Assembly: GCA_049646625.1 (NCBI GenBank)
Contig: JBARWE010000206.1
Span: forward strand, 1-25,307
Source: PRO6 sp049646625
GTDB taxonomy: Bacteria; Pseudomonadota; Alphaproteobacteria; Rhizobiales; Xanthobacteraceae
Length of the DNA: 25,307 nucleotides
Direction of reading: 5' to 3'
Every line of letters starts with the position of its first letter. Positions within the stretch are counted from its first letter, which is position 1. The position numbers were made by a program, and so were the translations under genes. Below the pieces are notes generated by a model that was not told where the DNA came from, ran no database searches, and saw only the letters and a program-made list of their open reading frames with translations. This document shows, one piece after another, positions 1 through 9,189 of this stretch.

Positions 1-232
1 TCACGATGCCCTGGCGGTCCAGCATGACGTGGATCCTGCGATAGCCGAACCGCCGGCGTTCCGCCGCCACCGCCTTCATCGCCTCGCGCAACGAAGCGTC
101 GTCCGGACGGATGCTGGTGTAGCGCACCGTCGAACGGTCGATCCTGAGAGCCTGGCACGCCCGACGCTGGCTCACCCCATGCATCTCGCAGGCATGAGCC
201 ACCGCCTTCCGCTTCGCATCGGGCGTCACCAT
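1..232 (-). CDS. IS3-family transposase OrfB (partial, N-terminal part)
   Basis: The frame opens with ATG at 232 and runs off the window start after about 77 residues, beginning MVTPDAKRKAVAHACEMHG. This matches the N-terminal helix-turn-helix and linker of IS3-family OrfB proteins (GVSQRRACQALRIDRSTVRY, then RRFGYRRIHVMLDRQG). The catalytic DDE integrase core would lie beyond the window and cannot be judged. It overlaps the end of orfA, and an A7 run at 232-238 (minus strand) precedes the orfA stop. In this family such a run supports -1 frameshifting to make the OrfAB fusion transposase. Confidence 0.85.
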   Translation of the reverse strand, partial: MVTPDAKRKAVAHACEMHGVSQRRACQALRIDRSTVRYTSIRPDDASLREAMKAVAAERRRFGYRRIHVMLDRQGIV

Positions 233-492
233 TTTTTTGCGGCAACATCCTTCAGGATCGCGTTGTCCAGCATCTGCTCGGCCAAGAGCTTCTTCAGCCG
301 CGCGTTCTCGTCTTCCATAGCCTTCAGGCGACGGGCATCGGACACCTCCATGCCGCCGAACTTCGCCTTGAACTTGTAGAAGGTCGCTGCCGAGATGCCA
401 TACTTGCGGCAGACATCCGCCGTCTTCGCCCCGGCCTCCTGCTCCTTCAGCATCCCGATGATCTGTTCTTCCGTGAACCGCGAGGGTCGCAT
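226..492 (-). CDS. IS3-family transposase OrfA (HTH protein)
   Basis: This is an 88-residue DNA-binding protein beginning MRPSRFTEEQIIGMLKEQE, the typical start of IS3-family OrfA. A helix-turn-helix (KTADVCRKYGISAATFYKFK) is followed by a leucine-rich coiled-coil segment (LKAMEDENARLKKLLAEQ) used for multimerisation. I chose ATG at 492 rather than the upstream ATG at 525 because a GGAG motif lies about seven bases before it and family members start at this point. The C-terminus AAKKW is encoded across the A7 slippery run where -1 frameshifting into orfB is expected. Confidence 0.88.
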   Translation of the reverse strand: MRPSRFTEEQIIGMLKEQEAGAKTADVCRKYGISAATFYKFKAKFGGMEVSDARRLKAMEDENARLKKLLAEQMLDNAILKDVAAKKW

Positions 493-541
493 CGTCCGTC
501 TCCGTGATCGACGAACTCTACCCAAATCTGGAGGAAGTTCA

Positions 542-1349
542 GGGTCTCAGGTCAGATTCAAGCTTTGCAAGGAGCTTGAAGATGGCGAACGAATTTTGGT
601 TAAGCGATGCGCAGTGGGCGGCGATTGATCCATTGCTTCCAAAGAATCGTCCTGGGGCGCGCCGGGTCGATGATCGGCGGGTGATCAGCGGGATCGTGCA
701 TGTCTTGCGGACAGGCTGCCGCTGGCAGGATTGCCCCTCGTGTTATGGCCCGCCAACGACGATCTACAATCGCTTTCATCGATGGTCGGCCCGTGGCCTT
801 TGGCAGACGCTGTTTCGCGCCTTGGCAACGGCAAGCCCCAATGACGTTCACATGATCGACAGCACCACAGCAAAAGCTCATCGCTCGGCTGCGGGCGGAA
901 AAGGGGGGCGGAGGAACAGGCGATCGGGCGCTCGCGCGGTGGCCGCACGACCAAAATCCACGCCGTTGTCGATGGCCGGGGCCGGCCGCTCGCCATCGAG
1001 ATAACACCAGGACAACGCGGCGATCTCCGCCTCGTTCTGCCGCTTCTGTCCGGGCTGCCAGCGGCACGCTTGTGCGCCGCTGATGCCGCTTATGACAGCG
1101 ACGGCTTTCGCCTCTTTCTGCGCCAACGTGGCACGATCCCGGTCATCCCCAACAATCCGACGCGAAAGCGAAAGCACCCATTCGACACTGAGGCCTATAA
1201 GCGGCGTAACCTCATCGAGCGCATGTTCTGCAGGCTCAAGGATTGGCGACGTATCGCCACCAGATACGACAAGCTCGCACGCAACTTCGAAGCAGCCATC
1301 AACATCGCTGCTCTCATAACTTGGTGGGCCAATTGAGTCTGAAGCCTAG
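542..1349 (+). mobile_element. IS5-family (IS427-like) insertion sequence
   Basis: A single-transposase element sits directly beside the IS3 end. Candidate terminal inverted repeats are TCAGATTCAA at 552-561 and its inverted counterpart TTGAGTCTGA at 1333-1342 (9 of 10 matches). The right-hand copy overlaps the transposase stop codon. The exact outer ends are uncertain; a CTAG at 1346-1349 could hold a TA target duplication, which is common in this group. The split transposase fits IS5 members that use frameshifting. Confidence 0.7.
582..1336 (+). CDS. IS5-family DDE transposase, split by a -1 frameshift (two frames, 582-1004 and ~903-1336)
   Basis: The first frame starts at ATG 582 (MANEFWLSDAQWAAIDPLLP, the IS5 DUF4096-like N-terminus) and carries the first catalytic Asp in HMIDSTTAKAHR. 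It would stop at 1004 after a shadow tail. A -1 shift on the G6 run at 903-908 restores the family sequence (GAEEQAIGRSRGGRTTKIHAVVD), followed by the second Asp in CAADAAYDSDGF and the catalytic Glu in RRNLIERMFCRLKDWRR. The fused product would be about 251 residues, normal for this group. All three catalytic residues are present, so the element may still be active if frameshifting occurs. The alternative is a simple 1-base deletion in the G run. No other defect is visible. Confidence 0.85.
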
Positions 1350-1379
1350 TGCCAGAAGCTGAAACCAAGGCGACCGTAG

Positions 1380-2336
1380 TCATGTGGATGGCTTCGGCAT
1401 GCGCAGCGTCACGCGGCAGCCAGAGGCGATGTTTTCACGGGTTATCGTCCCCCCGAGTTGCTGCACTAAGAGCGACACGACGCGGGAGCCCACACCTTCA
1501 GACGGCTCTCCGAGTATGCCCACGCCATTGTCGGTTACGGACAGGACCACTTCATCGGCGGCTCGCAGCGTAACCTGGATAAGACCGGCGCGACTCTCCG
1601 GAAATCCGTACTTAAGGCTGTTGGTCACAAGCTCATTGACGATGATCGCGATGGGTACGGCCTGTTCGCTATGAATATACAGCTCTTCGGCATCGGCTTT
1701 GATGGCAACCGGGCTCGTTCCGCTGATTGACGCCGCGAGGTGCTGGCAGATTTCCGTCAGGTACTGCCTTGCATCCACGACCTTCCGATCTGCCCGTATC
1801 GTGAGGTGGTCATACACTTGTGCCATGATCTGAATACGCGCGGCCATCTCGCTGTGCGCTTCTGAAGCGGTTATGCCGGGGATCTTCGCCTGAAGCCGCA
1901 TCATCGCGGACACCATCGCAAGATTGTTCTTGGTGCGATGAGCCAGCTCCATAAGAAGGAGAGCTTTGGCGTTTTCGGCCCGGGCGAATTTTTCCATCTC
2001 GGTCCGCAACGCTTCGGCGACGAACCCAATGGCGGCGCCACTCAGTGCGAACAATACATAGGCTGCCGCGTAGCCGGGAAGCGGTGCCGCTGGGCTGATG
2101 GAGAAATACGCGAACGCGGTGCCAAACGCAGTCGCGTACAGAGATGCCCCCCGATCAAACATAAGGCCCGCTGCGAAGATGCCGGGCAGAAGAAAAAAGA
2201 GACCAGAAAAGCCCGTTTGATTTTCAAGCCCGGTCTGCACCGCAATGCAAAACGTCATCACGACGGTTGTCGTCGCGTAGCGTACCCACACAGGCTGCGG
2301 CTTCGCAGGAAGGAAATTGAGCAGCCGTTCCATCAA
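1380..2336 (-). CDS. Membrane-bound sensor histidine kinase, HisKA_2 / HWE-like
   Basis: A 318-residue kinase. Residues 18-110 form about four hydrophobic segments like the DUF4118 (KdpD-type) membrane domain, with no large periplasmic loop. The dimerisation helix holds the likely phospho-accepting His133 in ELAHRTKNNLAMVSAMM, a HisKA_2/HWE-type motif. The ATPase domain follows with an N box (NELVTNSLKYGF), a G1 box (DNGVGI) and a GVGSRVVSLL segment. No receiver or output domain is present, so a partner regulator must lie elsewhere. It is 111 bases downstream of the debranching enzyme gene on the same strand. Such kinases often feed general stress responses in alphaproteobacteria, which would suit this locus, but that is inference. 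The start could be either of two adjacent ATGs. Confidence 0.88.
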   Translation of the reverse strand: MMERLLNFLPAKPQPVWVRYATTTVVMTFCIAVQTGLENQTGFSGLFFLLPGIFAAGLMFDRGASLYATAFGTAFAYFSISPAAPLPGYAAAYVLFALSGAAIGFVAEALRTEMEKFARAENAKALLLMELAHRTKNNLAMVSAMMRLQAKIPGITASEAHSEMAARIQIMAQVYDHLTIRADRKVVDARQYLTEICQHLAASISGTSPVAIKADAEELYIHSEQAVPIAIIVNELVTNSLKYGFPESRAGLIQVTLRAADEVVLSVTDNGVGILGEPSEGVGSRVVSLLVQQLGGTITRENIASGCRVTLRMPKPST

Positions 2337-2399
2337 TCAGCGTCCTGCGTATTGTTTCACGTCCAGATTTGGCGAATCCTTGTTTACTTCAGCCACTCA

Positions 2400-2417
2400 G
2401 CAAGCGATGTCGCTTGC
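2400..2417. repeat. Short perfect palindrome between debranching enzyme and kinase genes
   Basis: GCAAGCGA at 2400-2407 and TCGCTTGC at 2410-2417 form a perfect 8-bp inverted repeat with a 2-base centre. It lies in the 111-base gap before the kinase start. No T run follows on the minus strand, so an operator or weak hairpin is as likely as a terminator. Confidence 0.4.
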
Positions 2418-2447
2418 GACTATTACATCACCCTATCGCTATGGCGT

Positions 2448-4670
2448 TCAACTCGTTGTCACCACCCGTACAGGCCCTCGTCGCTCGAGGACGTCGACGA
2501 CGACGTGCCGGCCGGATCGCCGTACCGCGACATCGGCTGCGTCATCGCCAATCGACAGATTGCGGAGGAGGACCTCACTCAGAAAGGCCGGGATCACCGG
2601 ATCATCGAAGGTGATCCGCCTTTCACCGGGGTCAAAGCCGAGCCCAAGACAGACCTGCAGCATATAAAGGGGCGCCGCAGCCGCCCAGGCATGCGGCGTG
2701 CAGGCGACGGGATAAAAGGTTGGCCCCCGCGTGCGCTGGCGTGGAAATCCGCAGAACAGTTCGGGAAGCCGCCTGAGGTCGATGTAGCTGGAAGCTGCGA
2801 ACAAGCCTTCGAAGATTCGGGCGGCTTCGCGACGAAACCCGTAGCGGGCAAATCCCGCTGCGATCAGCGCATTGTCATGTGGCCAGACCGAGCCGTTATG
2901 ATAACTCATCGGATTGTAGCGGGCTTCCGTCGACGCTACCGTGCGCACGCCCCAGCCACAGAACGACGATCCCTCCATCAAGCTTCGCACGACCGGTCCT
3001 GCCCGGCTGGGTAATGCGACGCCGGTCCATAGCGCGTGACCTGCATTGGACGTGCGCACGCGACACAAGCGCTTGTCGCCATCGAGCGCTAGTCCATAAG
3101 TGCCAAGCTCTTCATCGAAGAAGTGGGCATCATATGCTTCGCGCAGCCTGTGCGCGCGCGCCTCATACTCCGTCTCACGCAGGACGTGCCCCAACTGCTC
3201 CGCAATCTTGGCGCCAGCGCACCACGCGCCGTAGACATAGGCTTGCACCTCGACAAGGGCGACAGGGCCCTTGGCAAACGTTCCATCGGCGTGAAAAACT
3301 GAATCGTAACTGTCCTTCCAACCTTGATTGATCAACCCCTCGGACGTCTGTCTGTGATATTCCACGAAGCCGTCGCCGTCGCGATCACCGTATTGCTCAA
3401 TCCATGTGAGGGCCGCCTCGATGTGTGGCCATAGGCGACAAATGGTAACGAGGTCGCCGGTGCGATCCAGATAGGCGCCGGCGAGCATGACAAAGAGCGG
3501 CGTTGAATCGACACTGCCGTAGTATCGCCGGAACGGCACCTCGCCGAGTTCAGCCATCTCGCCTACTCGCACTTCATGTAGAATCTTGCCCGGTTCGGCG
3601 TCGGCCAAGGGGTCGCTGCTGGTCGCCTGATGGGCAGCCAGATGCAACAGGACGCCGCGCGCTAGCGCGGGATCAAGCCAGAGTGTTTGCAACGCGGTGA
3701 TCAGGGCGTCGCGGCCGAAGACGGTCGAAAACCAGGGAATACCGGCATATGGAAGAGGTCCCTCGGGCGTATCCGTCGTCAGCATATAAAGATCGGAAAC
3801 GCTGCGCCGCACGGCCTCGTTGAAAATCTCATTGGATGTCGCGATCGATGCGGCCCGCGAGGAGGAACTCCGTAGTGCGCGGCGCGCATCACGCAGAGCG
3901 CTGAAAAATGCGCGCCGTGGCGGGTGGTTCACGCCCTCGGAGCCGCAGTTGATTTCCAGAAAGAGCGAGCGGGATTCTCTGGGCGCGATCGCGACCGTGA
4001 AGAGCGCACTCCTTCCGGTTAGCCGGGCTGGAGCGGGATCGAATGACAACGTGGTGCTTCGCTGTCGATGATCGAGTCCAATGTAGTTCAATGTCACGCG
4101 GTTCGTGGAAACTTCCGGAGACTGCATTACGCCCCGACGCTCACGGCGCGTACCACGCACCTCGAAGATGTCCGCGAAATCGGCATCGAAGGCAATCTCG
4201 ATGGCGAGGCTCCGCGGACGCTCGTCGAAATTGCGCACGACCAATCGCTCGAAGCAGGTCGCGTTCCACAACAATCGCGACCGACGAATATGGACGAGAT
4301 CGTGCGGAAGGCTCAGGCGCCCGTTGCTGTCATAGATGTCAGGGTTGGTCAGGTCACATGTAAGCGTGGCATTGTCATCGCGAAGGGTCGACGACAGCAG
4401 CATTGGCCGCGCCCCCGCAATGGTCAGATAAAGGTGCGACAGATGTCGCGTGTCGCGGTGAAAGAGCCCCTCGGGACTCCCTGGTCCCGAGAGGGCATCG
4501 CCGTTGTGGTCAAACACGGCGAAGGTATCGCCGTGCTTTAACGTGCGAGGCCGCCGCTCCTGCAGGGAGGTAGTCGCGGGTATAAAGAATTGCGCTAGCG
4601 GCACGGTTCCGGCGCCCGCCGGCACCGGAACGTGTGCTGTCATGTCCAACTCTCCCCATGACGTCGTCAT
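2448..4670 (-). CDS. Amylo-alpha-1,6-glucosidase / glycogen-debranching-type glycoside hydrolase
   Basis: A cytoplasmic protein of about 740 residues. The N-terminal part (about 30-220) matches the GDE_N_bis beta-domain (KHGDTFAVFDHNGDALSG, then GLFHRDTRHLSHLYL). The rest is an (alpha/alpha)6 barrel with signature stretches PWFSTVFGRDALITALQ, GDRDGDGFVEYHR, NQGWKDSYDS (about residue 450) and EVQAYVYGAW. The family hydrolyses alpha-1,6 branches or related glucosides; the exact substrate here cannot be read. The start is ATG 4670 (GGAG six bases upstream) or ATG 4643 (GGGGAG eight bases upstream). The longer open frame back to 4943 lies within the glycosyltransferase gene and is not used. The gene follows that glycosyltransferase by 11-38 bases, so the two probably form an operon acting on one glucan or glycoside. 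Confidence 0.9.
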   Translation of the reverse strand: MTTSWGELDMTAHVPVPAGAGTVPLAQFFIPATTSLQERRPRTLKHGDTFAVFDHNGDALSGPGSPEGLFHRDTRHLSHLYLTIAGARPMLLSSTLRDDNATLTCDLTNPDIYDSNGRLSLPHDLVHIRRSRLLWNATCFERLVVRNFDERPRSLAIEIAFDADFADIFEVRGTRRERRGVMQSPEVSTNRVTLNYIGLDHRQRSTTLSFDPAPARLTGRSALFTVAIAPRESRSLFLEINCGSEGVNHPPRRAFFSALRDARRALRSSSSRAASIATSNEIFNEAVRRSVSDLYMLTTDTPEGPLPYAGIPWFSTVFGRDALITALQTLWLDPALARGVLLHLAAHQATSSDPLADAEPGKILHEVRVGEMAELGEVPFRRYYGSVDSTPLFVMLAGAYLDRTGDLVTICRLWPHIEAALTWIEQYGDRDGDGFVEYHRQTSEGLINQGWKDSYDSVFHADGTFAKGPVALVEVQAYVYGAWCAGAKIAEQLGHVLRETEYEARAHRLREAYDAHFFDEELGTYGLALDGDKRLCRVRTSNAGHALWTGVALPSRAGPVVRSLMEGSSFCGWGVRTVASTEARYNPMSYHNGSVWPHDNALIAAGFARYGFRREAARIFEGLFAASSYIDLRRLPELFCGFPRQRTRGPTFYPVACTPHAWAAAAPLYMLQVCLGLGFDPGERRITFDDPVIPAFLSEVLLRNLSIGDDAADVAVRRSGRHVVVDVLERRGPVRVVTTS

Positions 4671-4681
4671 CACAAGCTCCG

Positions 4682-5779
4682 TCAGGCGACTGATTGCAGC
4701 CCGACTTCGTCGCCCTGCTGGCGACGAATGCGCGCGGCCTTGGTTCGTGTCCCGGGCAGGCCGCGATAGATGGCGATGTAGTCCCGCGCCATGCGCTCCA
4801 CCGTGAAGCGCTTCTCGAAACTCTCGCGGACTTTGCCGCGGTCCAGCGCCTCCACTTTGGCGAGCGCCTCTACTGCCCCGTCCAGCGTCTTGACGATGAA
4901 GCCGGATTTGCCGGGAGTGATTACCTCCGGCACCGAGCCGCACCGGAAGGCGATTACTGGGGTGCCGCAGGCCATGGCCTCGATCATCACGAGCCCGAAC
5001 GGCTCTGGCCAGTCGATCGGGAAGAGCAACGCTCGCGCGTTGCCGAGGAAGTCCGCTTTCTGCGTTTCATTAATCTCGCCGATGTATTCGACGTTCGGAT
5101 GGGCGGTGATCATTGGTGCGACGGTTTCATCCCAGTAGGCCTGGTCGACGCGGTCGATCTTGGCAGCGATTTTGAGCTTCATGCCTGCGCGCGCGGCTAT
5201 CTCGATGGCGCGATCCGGTCGCTTCTCGGGCGATATCCGTCCCAGAAAGGCGAGATAGTTTCCTTTCGGATTGGCCGTGAAGGGCAGCATGTCGCGCGGC
5301 AGGCCATGATAGACGTTGCCAACCCAGTTGATGGGGCGCGCCAGCGGACGGCGCTGATCACGCGAGATCGAGACCAGCGGGATCTCCGGAAACGCGGCGT
5401 AGAACGGCTTCAAATCAGGAAGGTCGAGGCGTCCATGCAATGTCGTGACAGTGCGGTCGGCAATGTCGCGGATCACCGGGAAGTGCAGCAGGTCGATGTG
5501 GAAGTGCAGGACGTCGAAGTCGTCCGCCTGCTCGCGAACCGAGTCGAGCATCATCACGTGATACGGCGTGTGGTCCTTGACGGATGGATTAAGGCGAAGC
5601 GCCATGTCGGAACAGCGAACGAGCTTTGCCTTTGTTCGCGAATCTCCGCTGGCGAATAACGTCACCTCATGCCCCTGTCGGACCAATTCCTCGGTGAGGT
5701 AGGAGACGATCCGCTCGGTGCCCCCATAGAGCTTAGGTGGACAGCATTCCGCGAGCGGTGCGATCTGGGCGATTTTCAT
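4682..5779 (-). CDS. Glycosyltransferase family 4 (GT-B fold)
   Basis: A 365-residue cytoplasmic glycosyltransferase. The N-terminus MKIAQIAPLAECCPPKLYGG followed by TERIV is the GT4 glycine-rich donor/acceptor cleft motif. The C-terminal half has the GT4 nucleotide-sugar site, with the EX7E pair in EPFGLVMIEAMACGTPVIAF, preceded by YLAFLGRISPEKRPD. The retaining transfer of a sugar from a nucleotide donor is family knowledge; the acceptor is unknown. I prefer ATG 5779 to the GTG at 5788 because GAGGAGG (5788-5794) is spaced eight bases from the ATG and the GTG would overlap it. It is probably the first gene of an operon with the debranching enzyme, downstream of the groEL terminator-like hairpin. 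Confidence 0.9.
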   Translation of the reverse strand: MKIAQIAPLAECCPPKLYGGTERIVSYLTEELVRQGHEVTLFASGDSRTKAKLVRCSDMALRLNPSVKDHTPYHVMMLDSVREQADDFDVLHFHIDLLHFPVIRDIADRTVTTLHGRLDLPDLKPFYAAFPEIPLVSISRDQRRPLARPINWVGNVYHGLPRDMLPFTANPKGNYLAFLGRISPEKRPDRAIEIAARAGMKLKIAAKIDRVDQAYWDETVAPMITAHPNVEYIGEINETQKADFLGNARALLFPIDWPEPFGLVMIEAMACGTPVIAFRCGSVPEVITPGKSGFIVKTLDGAVEALAKVEALDRGKVRESFEKRFTVERMARDYIAIYRGLPGTRTKAARIRRQQGDEVGLQSVA

Positions 5780-5885
5780 GGGTACCACCTCCTCAAAATG
5801 AGCGAAGCATCGACAAGGGACGCGCGGCCATCTGGCCCGCGCGGCCCGTCGCTGTTCCTGTCGGACACAGCCGATGATAGGGAGA

Positions 5886-5914
5886 ACGAGACCCGCAGAA
5901 GCTGCGGGTCTCGT
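5886..5914 (-). terminator. Hairpin after groEL
   Basis: A perfect 13-bp stem (5886-5898 with 5902-5914) and a 3-base loop begin six bases past the groEL stop. The T-rich run expected on the minus strand is weak (TTCTCCC), so termination efficiency is uncertain. Its position between groEL and the glycosyltransferase suits the end of the groESL transcript. Confidence 0.7.
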
Positions 5915-5919
5915 AAGTG

Positions 5920-7548
<1,629 letters not shown>

Positions 7549-7598
7549 GGCTTTACCTCCTTCCTTCAGCAATGTGGACGATGTTCGATGATTTCCGG

Positions 7599-7913
7599 TC
7601 AGGCCGCTTTCTTGAGCGTTCCGGCATGCTCGACGACCCCGAGAATGTCGCTCTCCTTCATGATCAACAACTCCTCGCCGTCGATCTTGACCTCGGTGCC
7701 GGACCATTTGCCGAACAGGACGCGATCACCGGCTTTCACATCGAGGGGGACGAGTTCACCCTTCTCGTTGCGCGCGCCGGGACCGGCGGCAACGATCTCG
7801 CCCTCCTGCGGCTTTTCCTTTGCAGTGTCTGGAATGATGATACCCCCTGCGGTCTTCTCCTCGGCATCGAGGCGCCGCACGACGACACGGTCATGGAGTG
7901 GGCGGAAATGCAT
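7599..7913 (-). CDS. groS: Co-chaperonin GroES (Hsp10), 104 aa
   Basis: The protein starts MHFRPLHDRVVVRRLDAEEK and has the mobile loop KTAGGIIIPDTAKEKPQEG that docks on GroEL, then DRVLFGKWSGTEVKIDGEELLIMKESDILG. Length is normal for the family. It forms the heptameric lid of the GroEL chamber. An AGGAGGG ribosome site lies just upstream of ATG 7913. It is the first gene of the groESL operon, controlled by the CIRCE operator about 120 bases upstream. Confidence 0.98.
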   Translation of the reverse strand: MHFRPLHDRVVVRRLDAEEKTAGGIIIPDTAKEKPQEGEIVAAGPGARNEKGELVPLDVKAGDRVLFGKWSGTEVKIDGEELLIMKESDILGVVEHAGTLKKAA

Positions 7914-7983
7914 GCAACCCTCCTTGCTCAGGTCAGCGATGTCATAAGACGCAAACCGGCGTCGCCGGCTGGCGCAAAAATCG

Positions 7984-8012
7984 AGCTAGGATCGGAAAAA
8001 ATCGAGTTCAAG
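7984..8012 (-). promoter_or_regulatory. Candidate RpoH (sigma-32) promoter for groES
   Basis: On the minus strand CTTG (8009-8012) and CCTAGCT (7984-7990) are separated by 18 bases, close to the alphaproteobacterial RpoH pattern CTTG-N17-CYTATNT. It is downstream of the CIRCE site. If used, it would make the operon both HrcA-repressed and RpoH-activated. This is a short motif match only. Confidence 0.3.
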
Positions 8013-8029
8013 AGGTCGGTGCAAAATTT

Positions 8030-8056
8030 TTGGCACTCCGCGCCTTGGAGCGCCAA
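8030..8056 (-). promoter_or_regulatory. CIRCE operator (HrcA binding site)
   Basis: TTGGCACTC (8030-8038), a 9-base spacer and GAGCGCCAA (8048-8056) match the CIRCE consensus TTAGCACTC-N9-GAGTGCTAA with one and two mismatches. The two arms are complementary at 8 of 9 positions. The site lies upstream of groES, where HrcA represses groESL at normal temperature. No hrcA gene is in the window, so the repressor would act from elsewhere. Confidence 0.85.
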
Positions 8057-8061
8057 CGCGC

Positions 8062-8097
8062 GTTAACGTATTGATTTATTTATTCTTTTATTTTCAA
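8062..8097 (-). promoter_or_regulatory. Candidate vegetative promoter of groESL
   Basis: On the minus strand TTGAAA (8092-8097) and TCAATA (8069-8074) are spaced by 17 bases in an unusually AT-rich stretch. Transcription would start near 8062, placing the CIRCE element at the very start of the mRNA, its usual location. The -10 match is poor, so this is tentative. Confidence 0.4.
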
Positions 8098-8248
8098 CGT
8101 TCGGCCTAAAGGTTGAACCGCAAGGTCCTGTCGTAAAAGACTGCCCTCTTGAAGCAAAAAATGGGCCTACCAAAATCATCGCCGATTGCAGGAGCCGAGC
8201 GGTTCCTGCGCACGCTTCGGAAAGGAGCATTGGAATCAGGAGACCGCC

Positions 8249-8590
8249 ATGGTGGGGACGAGGAAGTACGCGACATCGCCGTCTCATCTCAGCACCGACG
8301 ATCCGCATCTCGATCGGCTTTTGAATCCGGCGCAGTTCTACAAACATCCGCGCGAGATCATCGACGATCCGCACCTTGGTCTTTCGGAGAAGCGGGCCAT
8401 TCTTTCGTCCTGGGCGTCGGACGCCTGCGCGGTCGAGTCCATGCCAGCCTTGCGTCAAATCCCTGGTACCCCTGCGCCGGTGTCCTTCGACGACGTCATG
8501 GACGCACTGCGCCGACTGGACGATTTCGCTCGGCCCGCTGCCAGGGCGCCAACATTTCCAGCGGACAACACCCGCCGCCCGACCACGTGA
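8249..8590 (+). CDS. Conserved hypothetical protein, 113 aa
   Basis: A small soluble protein with no signal peptide or membrane segment. Its core reads LNPAQFYKHPREIIDDPHLG, then LSEKRAILSSWASDACAVES and SFDDVMDALRRLD. I recognise this only as a type of small uncharacterised protein of rhizobia and relatives; I can assign no function. GGAG lies about six bases before ATG 8249, which favours this start over the upstream ATG at 8186. It is divergent from groESL, with 335 bases between the two starts, and 34 bases upstream of usg. Context suggests a stress role, which is inference only. The C-terminal 25 residues are Pro/Thr/Arg-rich and probably disordered. Confidence 0.75.
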   Translation: MVGTRKYATSPSHLSTDDPHLDRLLNPAQFYKHPREIIDDPHLGLSEKRAILSSWASDACAVESMPALRQIPGTPAPVSFDDVMDALRRLDDFARPAARAPTFPADNTRRPTT

Positions 8591-8624
8591 CGCATCAAGC
8601 CACAACTTTGGAGGACCGGAACCA

Positions 8625-8897
8625 ATGGCTGCGAGCCGGGAGTTTTTGCTGCAGCTGCAAGGCTACGGATTGACCACTGCGGAAATCCACTACCATTTGC
8701 CGGACCACCCGGCTTTCCTACAACTCTATGTCTGGCAGGATTACGATACGGCGCCGGACTTCCCGACGCTCCATGGCTTCCTTGACTATTGGCAGCGCGA
8801 ACTCGACGGCGCGCTGCACTCGGTCAGGGTCGCGCACCGGCGGCTGATCCGGCCGGCCGAATGGCGGGCGGTTGACGGCGTCATCGTCATTCATTGA
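8625..8897 (+). CDS. usg: Usg-family protein, 90 aa
   Basis: The whole protein matches the Usg family: FLLQLQGYGLTTAEIHYHLP, DHPAFLQLYVWQDYDTAPDF, then LDYWQRELDGALHSVRVAHR and RLIRPAEWRAVDG. The family was named from a gene upstream of a tryptophan gene and has been annotated as a possible subunit of phosphoribosylanthranilate isomerase, but its biochemical role is not established. No trp gene is present here. ATG 8625 is preceded by GGAGG about ten bases upstream; the longer open frame from 8376 overlaps the previous gene and is not used. It lies between the groESL divergent region and the hsp20 genes. Confidence 0.88.
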   Translation: MAASREFLLQLQGYGLTTAEIHYHLPDHPAFLQLYVWQDYDTAPDFPTLHGFLDYWQRELDGALHSVRVAHRRLIRPAEWRAVDGVIVIH

Positions 8898-9189
8898 CCT
8901 GACGCCGCTGTCGCACCTTTTTTCATCTCTCGAGACAGCTCCTCGAGGGTCGCTTTGGTGGCGGTGATCTAACGATGATGATTCTCTTCGACAGGGACCG
9001 ACGACTGAGAGGACGTCTTCGAACGTGAGGCTGGCTGATAGACTACAGACGGCCGCAACACCAAGAGCGCGGTTAGTTGCCGGGACGGCGATTCAGCGGC
9101 TGGCCCGACGAGCGGCAGGGGCAAGTGGCTTCAAATGCTTTCGACGACGGGCAGGCCCCTTGACGCCGCGAACAGCTTTCCTAAATCGC

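Larger units (their letters stand above)
1..541 (-). mobile_element. IS3-family insertion sequence, truncated by the window edge
   Basis: The region holds orfA and the start of orfB of an IS3-family element read on the minus strand. The likely outer end is near 541, where the minus strand begins TGAACTTCC; a TGA terminus is common in IS3 elements. The matching inverted repeat lies outside the window, so the boundary is inferred from position upstream of orfA and from the abutting IS5 element. The overlapping orfA/orfB arrangement with an A7 run is the classic IS3 layout. Confidence 0.8.

Noticed and set aside
1938..3014. Long plus-strand open frame of 358 codons opposite the kinase and debranching enzyme genes
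   Set aside because: It runs antisense across two well-supported genes and the gap between them, has no family motifs and is rich in Arg and Cys, as expected of a shadow frame in GC-rich DNA.
4671..4943. N-terminal extension of the debranching enzyme
   Set aside because: It lies within the 3' part of the glycosyltransferase gene, and the GDE_N domain starts only after ATG 4643/4670.
8898..9189. Possible tRNA or small gene in the 390-base gap before hsp20
   Set aside because: No cloverleaf or D/T-loop consensus found, and short open frames there lack ribosome sites; the supported content is the ROSE leader.
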